Assembly: GCF_001517425.1 (NCBI RefSeq)
Contig: NZ_FBWL01000169.1
Coordinates: 124,001-188,000, forward strand
Direction of reading: 5' to 3'
Origin: Clostridium sp. C105KSO13
GTDB taxonomy: Bacteria > Bacillota > Clostridia > Lachnospirales > Lachnospiraceae
Length of the DNA stretch: 64,000 nucleotides
Position numbers and translations under genes: made by a program. Under the pieces are notes generated by a model, which worked only from the letters and a program-made list of their open reading frames with translations, was not told the origin of the DNA and made no database searches. This document shows positions 42,214 through 51,348 of the stretch, piece by piece; position 1 is the stretch's first letter; the number at the start of each line of letters is the position of its first letter.

Positions 42214-44301
42214 ATGTTTAAAAAATTTGAAATGGAACTGGCCGGCAGAACTCTGCGCGTAGATGTAGGCAGAGTTGCAAAACAGGCTAATGGAGCCGTG
42301 CTGATGCACTATGGCGACACTACCGTACTTAGTACGGCAACGGCATCTGAGAAGCCGAGAGAAGGAATCGATTTTTTCCCTTTGAGTGTAGAATATAACG
42401 AAAGACAATATGCTGTAGGAAAGATTCCGGGGGGCTTTAATAAGAGAGAGGGAAAGGCATCTGAAAATGCAGTCCTTACCTGCCGTGTGATCGACAGACC
42501 TATGAGGCCGCTGTTTCCAAAGGACTACAGGAATGATGTAACACTGGAGAATCTGGTAATGTCTGTGGACCAGGACTGCAGTCCTGAATTGACTGCCATG
42601 CTGGGCTCGGCAATCGCTACATGTATTTCAGACATTCCCTTTGACGGACCGATTTCTACGACTCAGGTGGGCCTGGTGGACGGAGAATTTGTGTTCAATC
42701 CAACTGCTTCAGAGAAAGCAGTTTCTGATCTTGCACTGACGGTTGCTTCTACAAAAGAAAAGGTAATAATGATTGAGGCCGGTGCCAACGAAGTGCCGGA
42801 GGCTCAAATGATAGATGCTATCTTTGCAGCACATGGATTGAATCAGAAAGTAATTGCTTTTATTGATACGATTGTTGCAGAGTACGGAAAGCCAAAGCAT
42901 TTTTATGAGAGCTGTGCAGTTCCGAAAGAGCTCTTTGCGGCAATCCGCGAGATTGTACCGCCGGCTGCTATGGAAGAAGCTGTGTTCACAGATGATAAGC
43001 AGACAAGAGAAGGAAATATCCGCGTAATTAAGGATAAACTGGAAGCAGCCTTTGCTGAAAAGGATGAATGGCTGGAAGTACTGGATGAAGCTGTATACCA
43101 GTATCAGAAAAAGACTGTCAGGAAGATGATTTTGAAAGACCACAAGCGCCCGGATGGGCGGGCCATCGATCAGATCCGTCCTCTGGCTGCAGAAATCGAT
43201 CTGATTCCAAGAGTACACGGCTCTGCAATGTTCACGAGAGGTCAGACTCAGATCTGTACAGTTACTACACTGGCACCTTTGTCTGAGGCTCAGAGAATTG
43301 ATGGACTGGATGATGCAGAGACATCAAAAAGATATATGCACCACTATAATTTCCCCTCCTATTCTGTAGGTGAGACAAGACCGTCCAGAGGTCCGGGACG
43401 TCGTGAAATCGGACATGGAGCACTGGCAGAGAGAGCATTGGTTCCTGTACTGCCGGATGAATCCGAATTTCCGTATGCAATCCGCACGGTGTCTGAGACC
43501 TTTGAGTCTAATGGTTCAACTTCACAGGCAAGTATCTGTGCATCCAGCATGTCTCTGATGGCTGCAGGTGTGCCGATTAAAGCAGCGGTGGCAGGTATCT
43601 CTGCAGGTTTGGTGACGGGAGATACAGAGGATGATTATTTAGTATTGACTGATATTCAGGGTCTGGAAGATTTTTTTGGTGATATGGATTTCAAAGTAGC
43701 CGGCACTCATAAGGGTATTACGGCAATCCAGATGGATATTAAAATTCACGGACTTACAAGACCGATTATTGAAGAAGCTATCGCAGCAACAAAGAAGGCC
43801 AGGACTTATATTCTGGATGAAGTTATGAACAAGACAATTGCAGAATCCAGGACACAGGTGGGAACCTATGCACCAAAGATTATTCAGATGCAGATTGACC
43901 CACAGAAGATTGGCGATGTGGTAGGACAGCGCGGAAAGACTATTAACACGATTATTGAGCAGACCGGAGTGAAAATTGACATTACAGATGACGGATCTGT
44001 ATCCATCTGTGGCACAGAAAAAGAAGATATGGATAAAGCTGCGAAGATGGTTGCTATTATCACAACAGATTTCGAAGCAGGTCAGATATTTGAAGGAAAA
44101 GTAATCAGTATCAAGGAATTTGGTGCATTTTTGGAATTTGCTCCGGGAAAAGAAGGAATGGTTCACATTTCCAAGATTTCCAAGGAAAGAGTGAACAAGG
44201 TAGAGGATGTGCTTAAACTGGGCGATATTGTTAAAGTAGTATGTATGGGCAAGGACAAGATGGGAAGATTCAGCTTCAGCATGAAAGATGTAGCAGAGTA
44301 G
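42214..44301 (+). CDS. pnp: Polyribonucleotide nucleotidyltransferase (PNPase)
   Basis: 695 residues. Two RNase PH domains (about 1-225 and 325-540) separated by a helical linker, then a KH domain (about 555-615, QIDPQKIGDVVGQRGKTIN) and an S1 domain (about 625-692). The catalytic loop with FPSYSVGETRPSRGPGRRE is near 385-400. It degrades RNA phosphorolytically and is a degradosome partner. AAGGAG precedes the ATG. Confidence 0.97.
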   Translation: MFKKFEMELAGRTLRVDVGRVAKQANGAVLMHYGDTTVLSTATASEKPREGIDFFPLSVEYNERQYAVGKIPGGFNKREGKASENAVLTCRVIDRPMRPLFPKDYRNDVTLENLVMSVDQDCSPELTAMLGSAIATCISDIPFDGPISTTQVGLVDGEFVFNPTASEKAVSDLALTVASTKEKVIMIEAGANEVPEAQMIDAIFAAHGLNQKVIAFIDTIVAEYGKPKHFYESCAVPKELFAAIREIVPPAAMEEAVFTDDKQTREGNIRVIKDKLEAAFAEKDEWLEVLDEAVYQYQKKTVRKMILKDHKRPDGRAIDQIRPLAAEIDLIPRVHGSAMFTRGQTQICTVTTLAPLSEAQRIDGLDDAETSKRYMHHYNFPSYSVGETRPSRGPGRREIGHGALAERALVPVLPDESEFPYAIRTVSETFESNGSTSQASICASSMSLMAAGVPIKAAVAGISAGLVTGDTEDDYLVLTDIQGLEDFFGDMDFKVAGTHKGITAIQMDIKIHGLTRPIIEEAIAATKKARTYILDEVMNKTIAESRTQVGTYAPKIIQMQIDPQKIGDVVGQRGKTINTIIEQTGVKIDITDDGSVSICGTEKEDMDKAAKMVAIITTDFEAGQIFEGKVISIKEFGAFLEFAPGKEGMVHISKISKERVNKVEDVLKLGDIVKVVCMGKDKMGRFSFSMKDVAE

Positions 44302-44352
44302 AGAATTATAAAGCCATGGTTTGACTTGACAGATTAATAAAAATATAAAAAG

Positions 44353-44408
44353 AAGCGTATAGATAGGGAATGATATTAAATCAGCCTTGTTCATACGCTT
44401 ATTTTTTT
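44353..44408 (+). terminator. Intrinsic terminator of rpsO-pnp
   Basis: AAGCGTAT (44353-44360) pairs with ATACGCTT (44393-44400) around a long loop, followed by ATTTTTTT. Confidence 0.65.
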
Positions 44409-44410
44409 GT

Positions 44411-44439
44411 GGTATATTTTCGGAATGTTTTCATATATT
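44411..44439 (+). promoter_or_regulatory. SigE-type (mother-cell sporulation) promoter of the spoIIIA operon
   Basis: GGTATATT at 44411-44418 fits the SigE -35 (KMATATT) and CATATATT at 44432-44439 fits the SigE -10 (CATACAAT) with two mismatches, separated by 13 bases, the usual SigE spacing. The spoIIIA operon is SigE-controlled in Bacillus and Clostridium, which supports the call. Confidence 0.62.
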
Positions 44440-44458
44440 GTTTAAAGAGGTGGACAAG

Positions 44459-45403
44459 ATGAGTGAAGAAAACAGAGAACGGCAGGTGCTGCAGGTAATC
44501 GCGAAATCTATCCGGACTATTATGGAGGCAGAAAGACTGAATTTTGAAAAACTGCAGGAGGTTCGGATGCGGATTGAGAAGCCTCTTAGCATAATTTATG
44601 ACAATGGAGAACGGCTTCTGCCGACAGGGCAGGCGCAGGGGCACATAGTCACCAAAGATGAAATAAGAGAAACAATGGAATATGTCAGTCATTACTCTCT
44701 TTACGCATATGAGCAGGAAATGAGACAGGGATTTATCACGATTGAAGGAGGGCATCGCGTGGGAGTGATGGGAAAAGCAATACTTGAAGACAATAAGGTG
44801 AAGAATTTGCAGTATATTTCATCTGTAAACATAAGAATGGCTCACGAAGTTTTGGGATGCGCAGATAAAGTGCTGCCTTTTCTTACAAAGAACCGGCAGA
44901 TATGCCATACTCTGGTGATTTCGCCACCACGCTGTGGGAAGACAACGTTAATCCGGGATCTGATACGGCAGATATCGGACGGGAATACATATATTAAGGG
45001 CTGCACGGTGGGTGTAGTAGATGAACGTTCAGAGATTGGCGGCTGTTACCTTGGTATTGCCCAAAATCAGCTGGGGATGCGCACGGATATATTGGATGGG
45101 TGCCCAAAAGCAGAGGGAATGATTATGCTCATACGCTCTATGGCACCTCAGGTCATCGCGGTAGATGAAATCGGCGCTCCCGAGGATATACATGCCATTG
45201 AATATGCCATGCAGTGCGGCTGTAAGATGATCGCCAGCGTACATGGAATGTCTATGGATGAGGCAAAGGATAAACCGGTGCTCGGAAAGCTGATTAAAGA
45301 GCGCAGGTTTGAGCGCTATATCATACTGGGAAACGAAAAAAGACCCGGGGAGATACGGGAAGTATATGATGAACGGGGGAGTCTGCTATGCAGAGATTTA
45401 TAG
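44459..45403 (+). CDS. spoIIIAA: Stage III sporulation protein AA (ATPase)
   Basis: 314 residues. A secretion-type ATPase with Walker A SPPRCGKTTLIRDL near 160-173 and a Walker B-like IAVDEIGAPED near 240. It is thought to power or assemble the SpoIIIA-SpoIIQ feeding-tube channel between mother cell and forespore. ATG 44459 is chosen with AGAGGTG upstream; a longer frame begins inside the promoter. Its end overlaps spoIIIAB by 16 bases. Confidence 0.95.
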   Translation: MSEENRERQVLQVIAKSIRTIMEAERLNFEKLQEVRMRIEKPLSIIYDNGERLLPTGQAQGHIVTKDEIRETMEYVSHYSLYAYEQEMRQGFITIEGGHRVGVMGKAILEDNKVKNLQYISSVNIRMAHEVLGCADKVLPFLTKNRQICHTLVISPPRCGKTTLIRDLIRQISDGNTYIKGCTVGVVDERSEIGGCYLGIAQNQLGMRTDILDGCPKAEGMIMLIRSMAPQVIAVDEIGAPEDIHAIEYAMQCGCKMIASVHGMSMDEAKDKPVLGKLIKERRFERYIILGNEKRPGEIREVYDERGSLLCRDL

Positions 45404-45906
45404 GCAGCCTGCTGATTATTACGGCAACCACAGGTGCAGGAATGGTATACGGAGCGGAATTGCAGAGGTATCTGGAGAAGCTTTTGTATATTCGGCATAT
45501 TGTATACCTGCTGAAAGGTGAGATGGAATATTCCAATGCGCCTATGGGGGAAGTATTTGCAAGAGTTGCGGTGAGGGTAAAAAATCCTTACAAAAGCTGG
45601 CTTAAAAGCATGGAACGTCAGATAGAAAACAGGGAAGAAGATGAATTTGCAAAAATATGGAACAGGGGTGTAGATAAGTACCTAAGCGAGCTTCATCTAG
45701 CAAGTGTACACGCCATTCAGCTGAAAGAACTGGGAACATTTATGGGTCAGCTTAATGGGGATACTTCCAGCAGATCCATGCAGCTTTACATTAACAGACT
45801 GGAACTGGAAATTGAAAAGATGAGAGAAGGTATGTCGTCAAAGAAAAGAATTGGCAGCTGTCTCGGCGTAATGAGCGGGATTTTTTTGGTTGTCATATTA
45901 ATATAA
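45388..45906 (+). CDS. spoIIIAB: Stage III sporulation protein AB
   Basis: 172 residues with hydrophobic segments at both ends (about 1-20 and 153-172) and a helical middle, resembling the type II secretion F-protein fold as in known SpoIIIAB. The sequence LYIRHIVYLLKGEMEYSNAPMGE is typical. Located between AA and AC in the canonical order. Confidence 0.93.
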   Translation: MQRFIGSLLIITATTGAGMVYGAELQRYLEKLLYIRHIVYLLKGEMEYSNAPMGEVFARVAVRVKNPYKSWLKSMERQIENREEDEFAKIWNRGVDKYLSELHLASVHAIQLKELGTFMGQLNGDTSSRSMQLYINRLELEIEKMREGMSSKKRIGSCLGVMSGIFLVVILI

Positions 45907-45920
45907 AATAGGAGGGTTCC

Positions 45921-46115
45921 ATGACCATAAATCTGATATTTAAAATTGCGGCAGTGGGGATACTGGTTTCTATTTTAAGTCAGGTCCTCAAACACAGTGG
46001 ACGGGATGAACAGGCATTTCTTACGAGCTTTGCTGGATTGATACTTGTACTGTCATGGATACTTCCTTATATATATGACTTATTTACATCTATTAAACAA
46101 TTATTTTCTCTGTAA
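45921..46115 (+). CDS. spoIIIAC: Stage III sporulation protein AC
   Basis: 64 residues with two membrane segments joined by a short polar loop (LKHSGRDEQAF), the normal size of SpoIIIAC. AGGAGGG precedes the ATG at 45921. Small channel component of the SpoIIIA complex. Confidence 0.92.
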   Translation: MTINLIFKIAAVGILVSILSQVLKHSGRDEQAFLTSFAGLILVLSWILPYIYDLFTSIKQLFSL

Positions 46116-46186
46116 ACATTTCCCGGAGACGGTTTTGGACAGTATCTGAGAGACAACAATATACATATGGGAAAGGAGCATATTCT

Positions 46187-46573
46187 ATGAGCATGATTCA
46201 GATAGGTATTATTGGTGTGATAGGTGCCCTTCTGTCCATACAGTTTAAAGGCGGGAAATCTGAATATGGGATTTACATAAGTGTGGCTATCAGTATTTTT
46301 ATTTTTGCATGTATTGTAGACAGGCTTGGGCTTTTCGTGAAAGCAGTGTCTCAGGTGAGCCAATATATTAAAATTGATACCAGCTATATTGCAACTATGT
46401 TGAAAATGATTGGAATTACTTATATTGCTGAGTTCTCCTCCAGTGTCTGCAAAGATGCGGGATACCAGACAATAGCCATGCAGATTGAAATCTTCAGCAA
46501 ACTGACCATACTGGCCCTTGGGCTGCCTGTGCTGCTTGCTCTTTTGGAAACAATTCAGGAGTTTTTATCATGA
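46187..46573 (+). CDS. spoIIIAD: Stage III sporulation protein AD
   Basis: 128 residues, four membrane segments; the conserved CKDAGYQTIAMQIEIFSKLTI region is near 91-113. GAAAGGAG precedes the ATG. Overlaps spoIIIAE by four bases (ATGA). Channel component. Confidence 0.94.
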   Translation: MSMIQIGIIGVIGALLSIQFKGGKSEYGIYISVAISIFIFACIVDRLGLFVKAVSQVSQYIKIDTSYIATMLKMIGITYIAEFSSSVCKDAGYQTIAMQIEIFSKLTILALGLPVLLALLETIQEFLS

Positions 46574-47769
46574 AGAGAGAACAGGGAAAAAAAGCCGGAT
46601 GTGTCTTCTTATTTCTTCTGTTCTTTGCGGCAATATTCTTTTCTGATGGAAAGGGATACTGTCTGACTGTATATGCAGTTGAGAATGAAGGAGACATAGA
46701 CTATGATGCAATTGAAAATGAGACCGAAAACAAACTGTTTTCGGAATTTGATTTTACGGAGATAGACGACAGCCTGCAAAAGCTGTTTCCGGAAAAAAAA
46801 ATCACTTTTCAGGAACTGGTGTCTTCTCTTATAAAGGGAGAAGGAGCAGGGGCCGGAAAGCATATCATGGAATTTGTGGCAGACCAGTTTTTTTATGAAT
46901 TCAGACAGAACAGACAAAATCTGGTCTATATGCTTCTGATTGCTATTATTGCAGCTGTTTTCACCAACTTCTCCAATGCATTCCAAAACAAACAGGTTTC
47001 AGAGATTAGTTTTTATGTTTTGTATATTCTTCTGATTACAATGTGCCTGAATGTATTTCGTATTGCAATGAAAGGAATTGAAGGACAGATGAGTGTGCTG
47101 CTGGACTTTATGGGTGTCTTGTGTCCCAGCTATTTTCTTGCAGTGGCAATTGCCTCGGGAAGCACCAGCTCGCTGATCTTTTATAACATTGTACTGTTTT
47201 TGATTTATGCAGCAGAGGTCATAATTTTACGTTTTCTTCTTCCAATTATTAATATTTATATTATGGTGCAGGTGATAAATTATCTTGCAGGTGAAGAATA
47301 TCTGTCTCAGTTTGCCGAACTTTTAAAAAAGCTGGTTTCCTGGATTCTTAAAACATTGATTACCGTGGTGATCGGGATAAATGTTATTCAGGGCATGCTT
47401 GCACCGGCTATCGATACATTAAAACGAAGTGCTCTGACAAAAACAGCTCAGGCTATACCGGGAATAGGAAATGCAATCGGTGGAGTCACCGATGTAGTGC
47501 TGGGGACTGCTATACTGATAAAAAACGGCATAGGGATGGCAGGAGCGATTATTATAATTTCTATCTGTGCTGTGCCCGTTTTACAGAACATATTTATGAT
47601 GCTGATGTATAAGCTGGCTGCCGCTTTAGTTCAGCCCGTTTCAGATAAAAGAATTACAAACTGTATCAGCAGTGTGAGTGAAGGTTATGAACTTATCGTA
47701 AAAGTGGTGCTTTCAACAGTAATACTATTTTTGCTGACCATTGCCGTGATAACAGCGACAACATCTTAA
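46570..47769 (+). CDS. spoIIIAE: Stage III sporulation protein AE
   Basis: 399 residues. N-terminal signal sequence (about 10-30, ending near TVYAV), an acidic extracytoplasmic stretch (about 35-95), then about seven membrane segments. GIGNAIGGVTDVVLG near 297-311 is a typical SpoIIIAE segment. Membrane component of the mother-cell to forespore channel. Confidence 0.94.
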   Translation: MKREQGKKAGCVFLFLLFFAAIFFSDGKGYCLTVYAVENEGDIDYDAIENETENKLFSEFDFTEIDDSLQKLFPEKKITFQELVSSLIKGEGAGAGKHIMEFVADQFFYEFRQNRQNLVYMLLIAIIAAVFTNFSNAFQNKQVSEISFYVLYILLITMCLNVFRIAMKGIEGQMSVLLDFMGVLCPSYFLAVAIASGSTSSLIFYNIVLFLIYAAEVIILRFLLPIINIYIMVQVINYLAGEEYLSQFAELLKKLVSWILKTLITVVIGINVIQGMLAPAIDTLKRSALTKTAQAIPGIGNAIGGVTDVVLGTAILIKNGIGMAGAIIIISICAVPVLQNIFMMLMYKLAAALVQPVSDKRITNCISSVSEGYELIVKVVLSTVILFLLTIAVITATTS

Positions 47770-47789
47770 ACAACAGGGCAAAAATGTAT

Positions 47790-47900
47790 TTTGACCCTTG
47801 ATACCTACGGATTGCTACCCACTTTGTGCACCCGCAATCCTAAAGTCATGCTTTTTCATGCAGCCATGAAACCCATGACCTGTTGACCCTGGTATCATAT
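47790..47900. repeat. Structured insertion between spoIIIAE and spoIIIAF
   Basis: The 155-base gap interrupts an otherwise tight operon. TGATACC (47799-47805) and GGTATCA (47891-47897) form outer inverted ends, with GGATTGC/GCAATCC (47810-47842) as an inner hairpin. TATTTTGACCCT here also occurs at 9532-9543, and TGACCCT plus CATATCATT occur near both sites. Looks like a small dispersed repeat; identity unknown. Confidence 0.45.
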
Positions 47901-47924
47901 CATTTGTATGAGGGGGATATGACA

Positions 47925-48296
47925 ATGCTTGATTATTTATATGAATGGATTCAAACCCTGGCTTTTTTCCTTGTGATCGTCACAGCAGTACTCCAGGTAA
48001 TTCCCGGAACCGGATACAAAAAATATGTGCAGTTTTTTTCCGGTATGGTTATGATACTGCTGATGCTGACACCCGTACTAAAGCTTGTGGGGATGGAGAA
48101 CCATTTTTATGAGTTGTATCACAGCAAAGAATATGAACTGTCAAAAGATGAGATTGAAGAGCAGCAGAAATATTTTGAGGATCAGGATATTATGGATTTT
48201 CTTCCCGATGAATATCAGAATGATGCCGGGGAAGATAATGAGTCAAAGGGCGCCTCTGACGAGATAAAAGTGGAGGGTATTCAGATTGGAAAATAA
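47925..48296 (+). CDS. spoIIIAF: Stage III sporulation protein AF
   Basis: 123 residues. Two membrane segments (about 8-28 and 36-56) and an acidic, Asp/Glu-rich tail, as in SpoIIIAF. ATG 47925 has AGGGGG eight bases upstream; other in-frame starts lack proper spacing. It overlaps the TTG start of spoIIIAG by 11 bases. Confidence 0.9.
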   Translation: MLDYLYEWIQTLAFFLVIVTAVLQVIPGTGYKKYVQFFSGMVMILLMLTPVLKLVGMENHFYELYHSKEYELSKDEIEEQQKYFEDQDIMDFLPDEYQNDAGEDNESKGASDEIKVEGIQIGK

Positions 48297-48891
48297 ATGG
48301 AAGGAAATGTTAGATCAATTAAAAGAAAAGAGAAAATTTCCCGGGAAAACCCAGCTTTTGATTATTCTGCTCGTGGGCATCCTGCTGGTAGTGATTGCAA
48401 TACCTGTGCCTGGCAGGAAAGCGACGGGCGCTGCAGAGAATACAGAGGATGCCGGAAAGAAGTCGGTTTCACCGTCTGATTCTCAGGAGGAGTATGCGCA
48501 GTATCTGGAGCGGCGCATCTCTAAGGCGCTGGAACATGTGCAGGGAGTTGGAAAAGCAGAAGTGATGATTACATTGAAGTCTTCCGGTCAGAATATTGTA
48601 GAGAAGGATCAAAAAAGCAGTAATCAGAATACAAATGAGGAGGACAGCTCGGGAGGGACACGTTCTGTAAAGGAAAATACAGCAGATAAGACAAGTATTT
48701 ATGAGCAGTCTTCTGACGGGTCGTCGTCCCCCTATGTGAGTAAGAGGCTTACTCCGGAAATCGAAGGAGTGATTGTGATTGCCCAAGGCGGAGACAATGC
48801 AGTGGTTGTGGAGAATATAACAGAAGCAATCCAGGCATTATTCGGCGTAGAAGCGCATAAAATAAAAATAATGAAAAGGACTGATACATAA
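48286..48891 (+). CDS. spoIIIAG: Stage III sporulation protein AG
   Basis: 201 residues: one membrane segment (about 24-44, LLIILLVGILLVVIAIPV), a Ser/Asn/Glu-rich linker, and a C-terminal ring-building-motif domain (about 150-200, GVIVIAQGGDNAVVVENITEAIQ). AG forms the large ring of the forespore-engulfment channel. Start is TTG at 48286, seven bases after GGAGGG. Confidence 0.92.
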   Translation: MENKWKEMLDQLKEKRKFPGKTQLLIILLVGILLVVIAIPVPGRKATGAAENTEDAGKKSVSPSDSQEEYAQYLERRISKALEHVQGVGKAEVMITLKSSGQNIVEKDQKSSNQNTNEEDSSGGTRSVKENTADKTSIYEQSSDGSSSPYVSKRLTPEIEGVIVIAQGGDNAVVVENITEAIQALFGVEAHKIKIMKRTDT

Positions 48892-48905
48892 AAGGAGGAT
48901 TCCAA

Positions 48906-49550
48906 GTGAAGCGTTTATTTAAGAAAAATCAAATTATTATTACCACGCTGGCAATTATGATTGCCATTGCCGGGTACCTGAATTACTCAGGCCGGCTGTT
49001 CGGACAGTCAGATAAGGGGTCTGCGGAGGCAAATGCAGATCTGGCCAACAAGGAGCTGCTGGATATTTCGGACGAAGATCTGGAGACAGGTTCCGGTGAC
49101 ATAGCAAGCAATGACTCTGAGGTGGACGGCACACCGGGAGAGGCAGTGTTGACAAGCGGCCAGACAGATGCGACTGTGGCACAGGCTAAAGTGTCCCGGG
49201 AACAGGTCCGTGCTCAGAACAAGGAAACGCTGCAGGCTATCATCGACAATACGAATATCAGCGATGAAGAGAAGCAGGACGCTATTGCCCAGATGGTCCA
49301 GATGACGCAATTGTCTGAGCAGGAAGTGACAATTGAAACTCTGATGGTATCCAAAGGGTTTTCAGAGAGTGTCGTGAGCCTTACAGCCGACTCTGCGGAT
49401 ATTGTTGTAAACAGCGCCGAACTGACAGATGCCAACCGTGCCCAGATAGAAGATATCGTAACACGGAAGACCGACATAGCGCCAGAGAACATTGTTATTA
49501 CACCGATACATGAGGGTACAGCAGACAACGCTGCAAACAGCGGAGAATAA
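48906..49550 (+). CDS. spoIIIAH: Stage III sporulation protein AH
   Basis: 214 residues: N-terminal membrane anchor (about 9-25), an acidic low-complexity linker (about 35-90), and the YscJ/FliF-like ring domain (about 100-205) that contacts forespore SpoIIQ. Start GTG 48906 follows AAAAGGAGG. Last gene of the operon; 49551-49602 holds no clear terminator. Confidence 0.93.
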   Translation: MKRLFKKNQIIITTLAIMIAIAGYLNYSGRLFGQSDKGSAEANADLANKELLDISDEDLETGSGDIASNDSEVDGTPGEAVLTSGQTDATVAQAKVSREQVRAQNKETLQAIIDNTNISDEEKQDAIAQMVQMTQLSEQEVTIETLMVSKGFSESVVSLTADSADIVVNSAELTDANRAQIEDIVTRKTDIAPENIVITPIHEGTADNAANSGE

Positions 49551-49602
49551 AAAAATTATAAGAGTAAATCATATCACATTGTAATGAACTTCTTTAAAAC
49601 AA

Positions 49603-49631
49603 TTGCAGGTGGTTTCCACTTGTGATAAACT
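49603..49631 (+). promoter_or_regulatory. Probable SigA-type promoter of prfC
   Basis: TTGCAG at 49603-49608, 17-base spacer, TAAACT at 49626-49631, 40 bases before the start codon. Confidence 0.5.
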
Positions 49632-49670
49632 AGATAAGTTAATAGGATGGTTGAACTGGAGATTAAAAAT

Positions 49671-51263
49671 ATGTCAGAAATTACAAATGAAATAAAAAAG
49701 AGAAGAACATTTGCCATTATTTCTCATCCGGATGCGGGTAAGACTACACTTACCGAGAAGTTTTTGCTTTATGGTGGAGCGATTAATCATGCCGGTTCCG
49801 TGAAGGGAAAGGCAACGGCAAAACATGCAGTTTCGGACTGGATGGATATTGAAAAAGAAAGAGGGATTTCCGTGACCTCTTCTGTGTTACAGTTCCGCTA
49901 TGGCGGATACTGCATCAATATCCTGGATACACCGGGGCATCAGGATTTTTCCGAGGATACTTACCGCACCTTGATGGCGGCTGACTCTGCGGTGATGGTC
50001 ATTGATGCTTCCAAGGGTGTGGAGGCTCAGACTCGCAAGCTGTTCAAGGTCTGTGTCATGAGACACATTCCGATTTTTACCTTTATTAATAAAATGGACA
50101 GAGAGGCAAGGGATACCTTTGACCTGCTGGATAATATCGAAAAAGAACTGGGAATAGCAACATGCCCGGTTAACTGGCCTATTGGTTCAGGCAAAGATTT
50201 CAAAGGAGTGTTTGACAGACAGAAGAAGGAAGTGGAGCTGTTTTCAGATACACAGAAAGGAACTGCCCTGGGAGAGGTGAAAAAAATCGATGCCAACAAT
50301 CCGGAACTGGACTGGATACTGGGGACTGAGGCAAAGGCTACTCTAGAAGAAGAGATAGAACTTCTGGACGGTGCTGCGGCAGAGTTTGACCAGGAACTGG
50401 TCAACAAAGGAAATCTATCACCGGTTTTCTTTGGCTCCGCCCTCACGAATTTTGGCGTCGAAACTTTTCTGAAGCATTTTCTGGCAATGACCAGTTCTCC
50501 GCTTCCCAGAATGTCTGATATAGGAGAGATTGATCCTATGACAGAATCCGATTTTTCCGCTTTTGTATTCAAAATACAGGCAAATATGAATAAGGCGCAC
50601 AGAGATAGAATCGCCTTTATGAGAATCTGCTCCGGTGAGTTTGAAGCCGGCTTACCTGTCTACCATATGCAGGGAGGGAAGGAAGTACGCCTGGCACGTC
50701 CCCAGCAGATGATGGCCAGCGAAAGAAAAATCATCGATAAGGCTTACGGAGGAGATATTATCGGTGTGTTTGACCCGGGAATCTTTTCTATTGGGGATAC
50801 GCTGACTGCCGCAAAAGACAGGTTTACCTATGAAGGAATCCCTACCTTTGCGCCGGAACACTTTGCCAGAGTGCGTCAGGTTGATACTATGAAACGCAAG
50901 CAGTTCGTGAAAGGAATCAATCAGATAGCTCAGGAAGGTGCAATCCAGATCTTCCAGGAATTTAATACCGGAATGGAAGAAATTATTGTAGGCGTGGTAG
51001 GCGTGCTGCAATTTGATGTATTGGAATACCGCCTGTTAAATGAGTATAATGTAGAAATCAGACTGGAGAACCTTCCCTATGAGCATATCCGATGGATTGA
51101 AAATGAAGAAATCAACATGGACAAACTGACGGGGACTTCGGACATGAAGAAAATTAAGGACTTAAAGGGCAGGCCGCTTCTACTGTTTGTACATGAGTGG
51201 AGCATACGCATGACTCTGGAGAGAAATAAGGAACTAAAGCTTTCCGAATTCGGACGCTCCTGA
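49671..51263 (+). CDS. prfC: Peptide chain release factor 3
   Basis: 530 residues, translational GTPase. G1 SHPDAGKTTLTEK near 18-30, G3 DTPGHQDFSEDTYRTL near 85-100 and G4 NKMDREARD near 140 are intact; DxFSEDTYRTL is specific to RF3. It recycles RF1/RF2 after termination. ATG 49671 is favoured with GGAG nine bases upstream; ATG 49647 in frame has no usable site. Confidence 0.94.
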   Translation: MSEITNEIKKRRTFAIISHPDAGKTTLTEKFLLYGGAINHAGSVKGKATAKHAVSDWMDIEKERGISVTSSVLQFRYGGYCINILDTPGHQDFSEDTYRTLMAADSAVMVIDASKGVEAQTRKLFKVCVMRHIPIFTFINKMDREARDTFDLLDNIEKELGIATCPVNWPIGSGKDFKGVFDRQKKEVELFSDTQKGTALGEVKKIDANNPELDWILGTEAKATLEEEIELLDGAAAEFDQELVNKGNLSPVFFGSALTNFGVETFLKHFLAMTSSPLPRMSDIGEIDPMTESDFSAFVFKIQANMNKAHRDRIAFMRICSGEFEAGLPVYHMQGGKEVRLARPQQMMASERKIIDKAYGGDIIGVFDPGIFSIGDTLTAAKDRFTYEGIPTFAPEHFARVRQVDTMKRKQFVKGINQIAQEGAIQIFQEFNTGMEEIIVGVVGVLQFDVLEYRLLNEYNVEIRLENLPYEHIRWIENEEINMDKLTGTSDMKKIKDLKGRPLLLFVHEWSIRMTLERNKELKLSEFGRS

Positions 51264-51271
51264 TATTCTTC

Positions 51272-51300
51272 TTTTCAAACAGATGGATATTTGCTATAAT
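51272..51300 (+). promoter_or_regulatory. Probable SigA-type promoter of the Asp23-family gene
   Basis: TTTTCA at 51272-51277, 17-base spacer, perfect TATAAT at 51295-51300. Confidence 0.55.
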
Positions 51301-51348
51301 ATAAAATAAAAAGAAACATCAGCGTAAATTAAGCAGGAGGTTTTTACG

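Noticed and set aside
43639-44394. 251-codon open frame on the minus strand opposite pnp
   Set aside because: Composition (many Phe, Asn, His, Cys) and full overlap with the conserved pnp frame mark it as a shadow.
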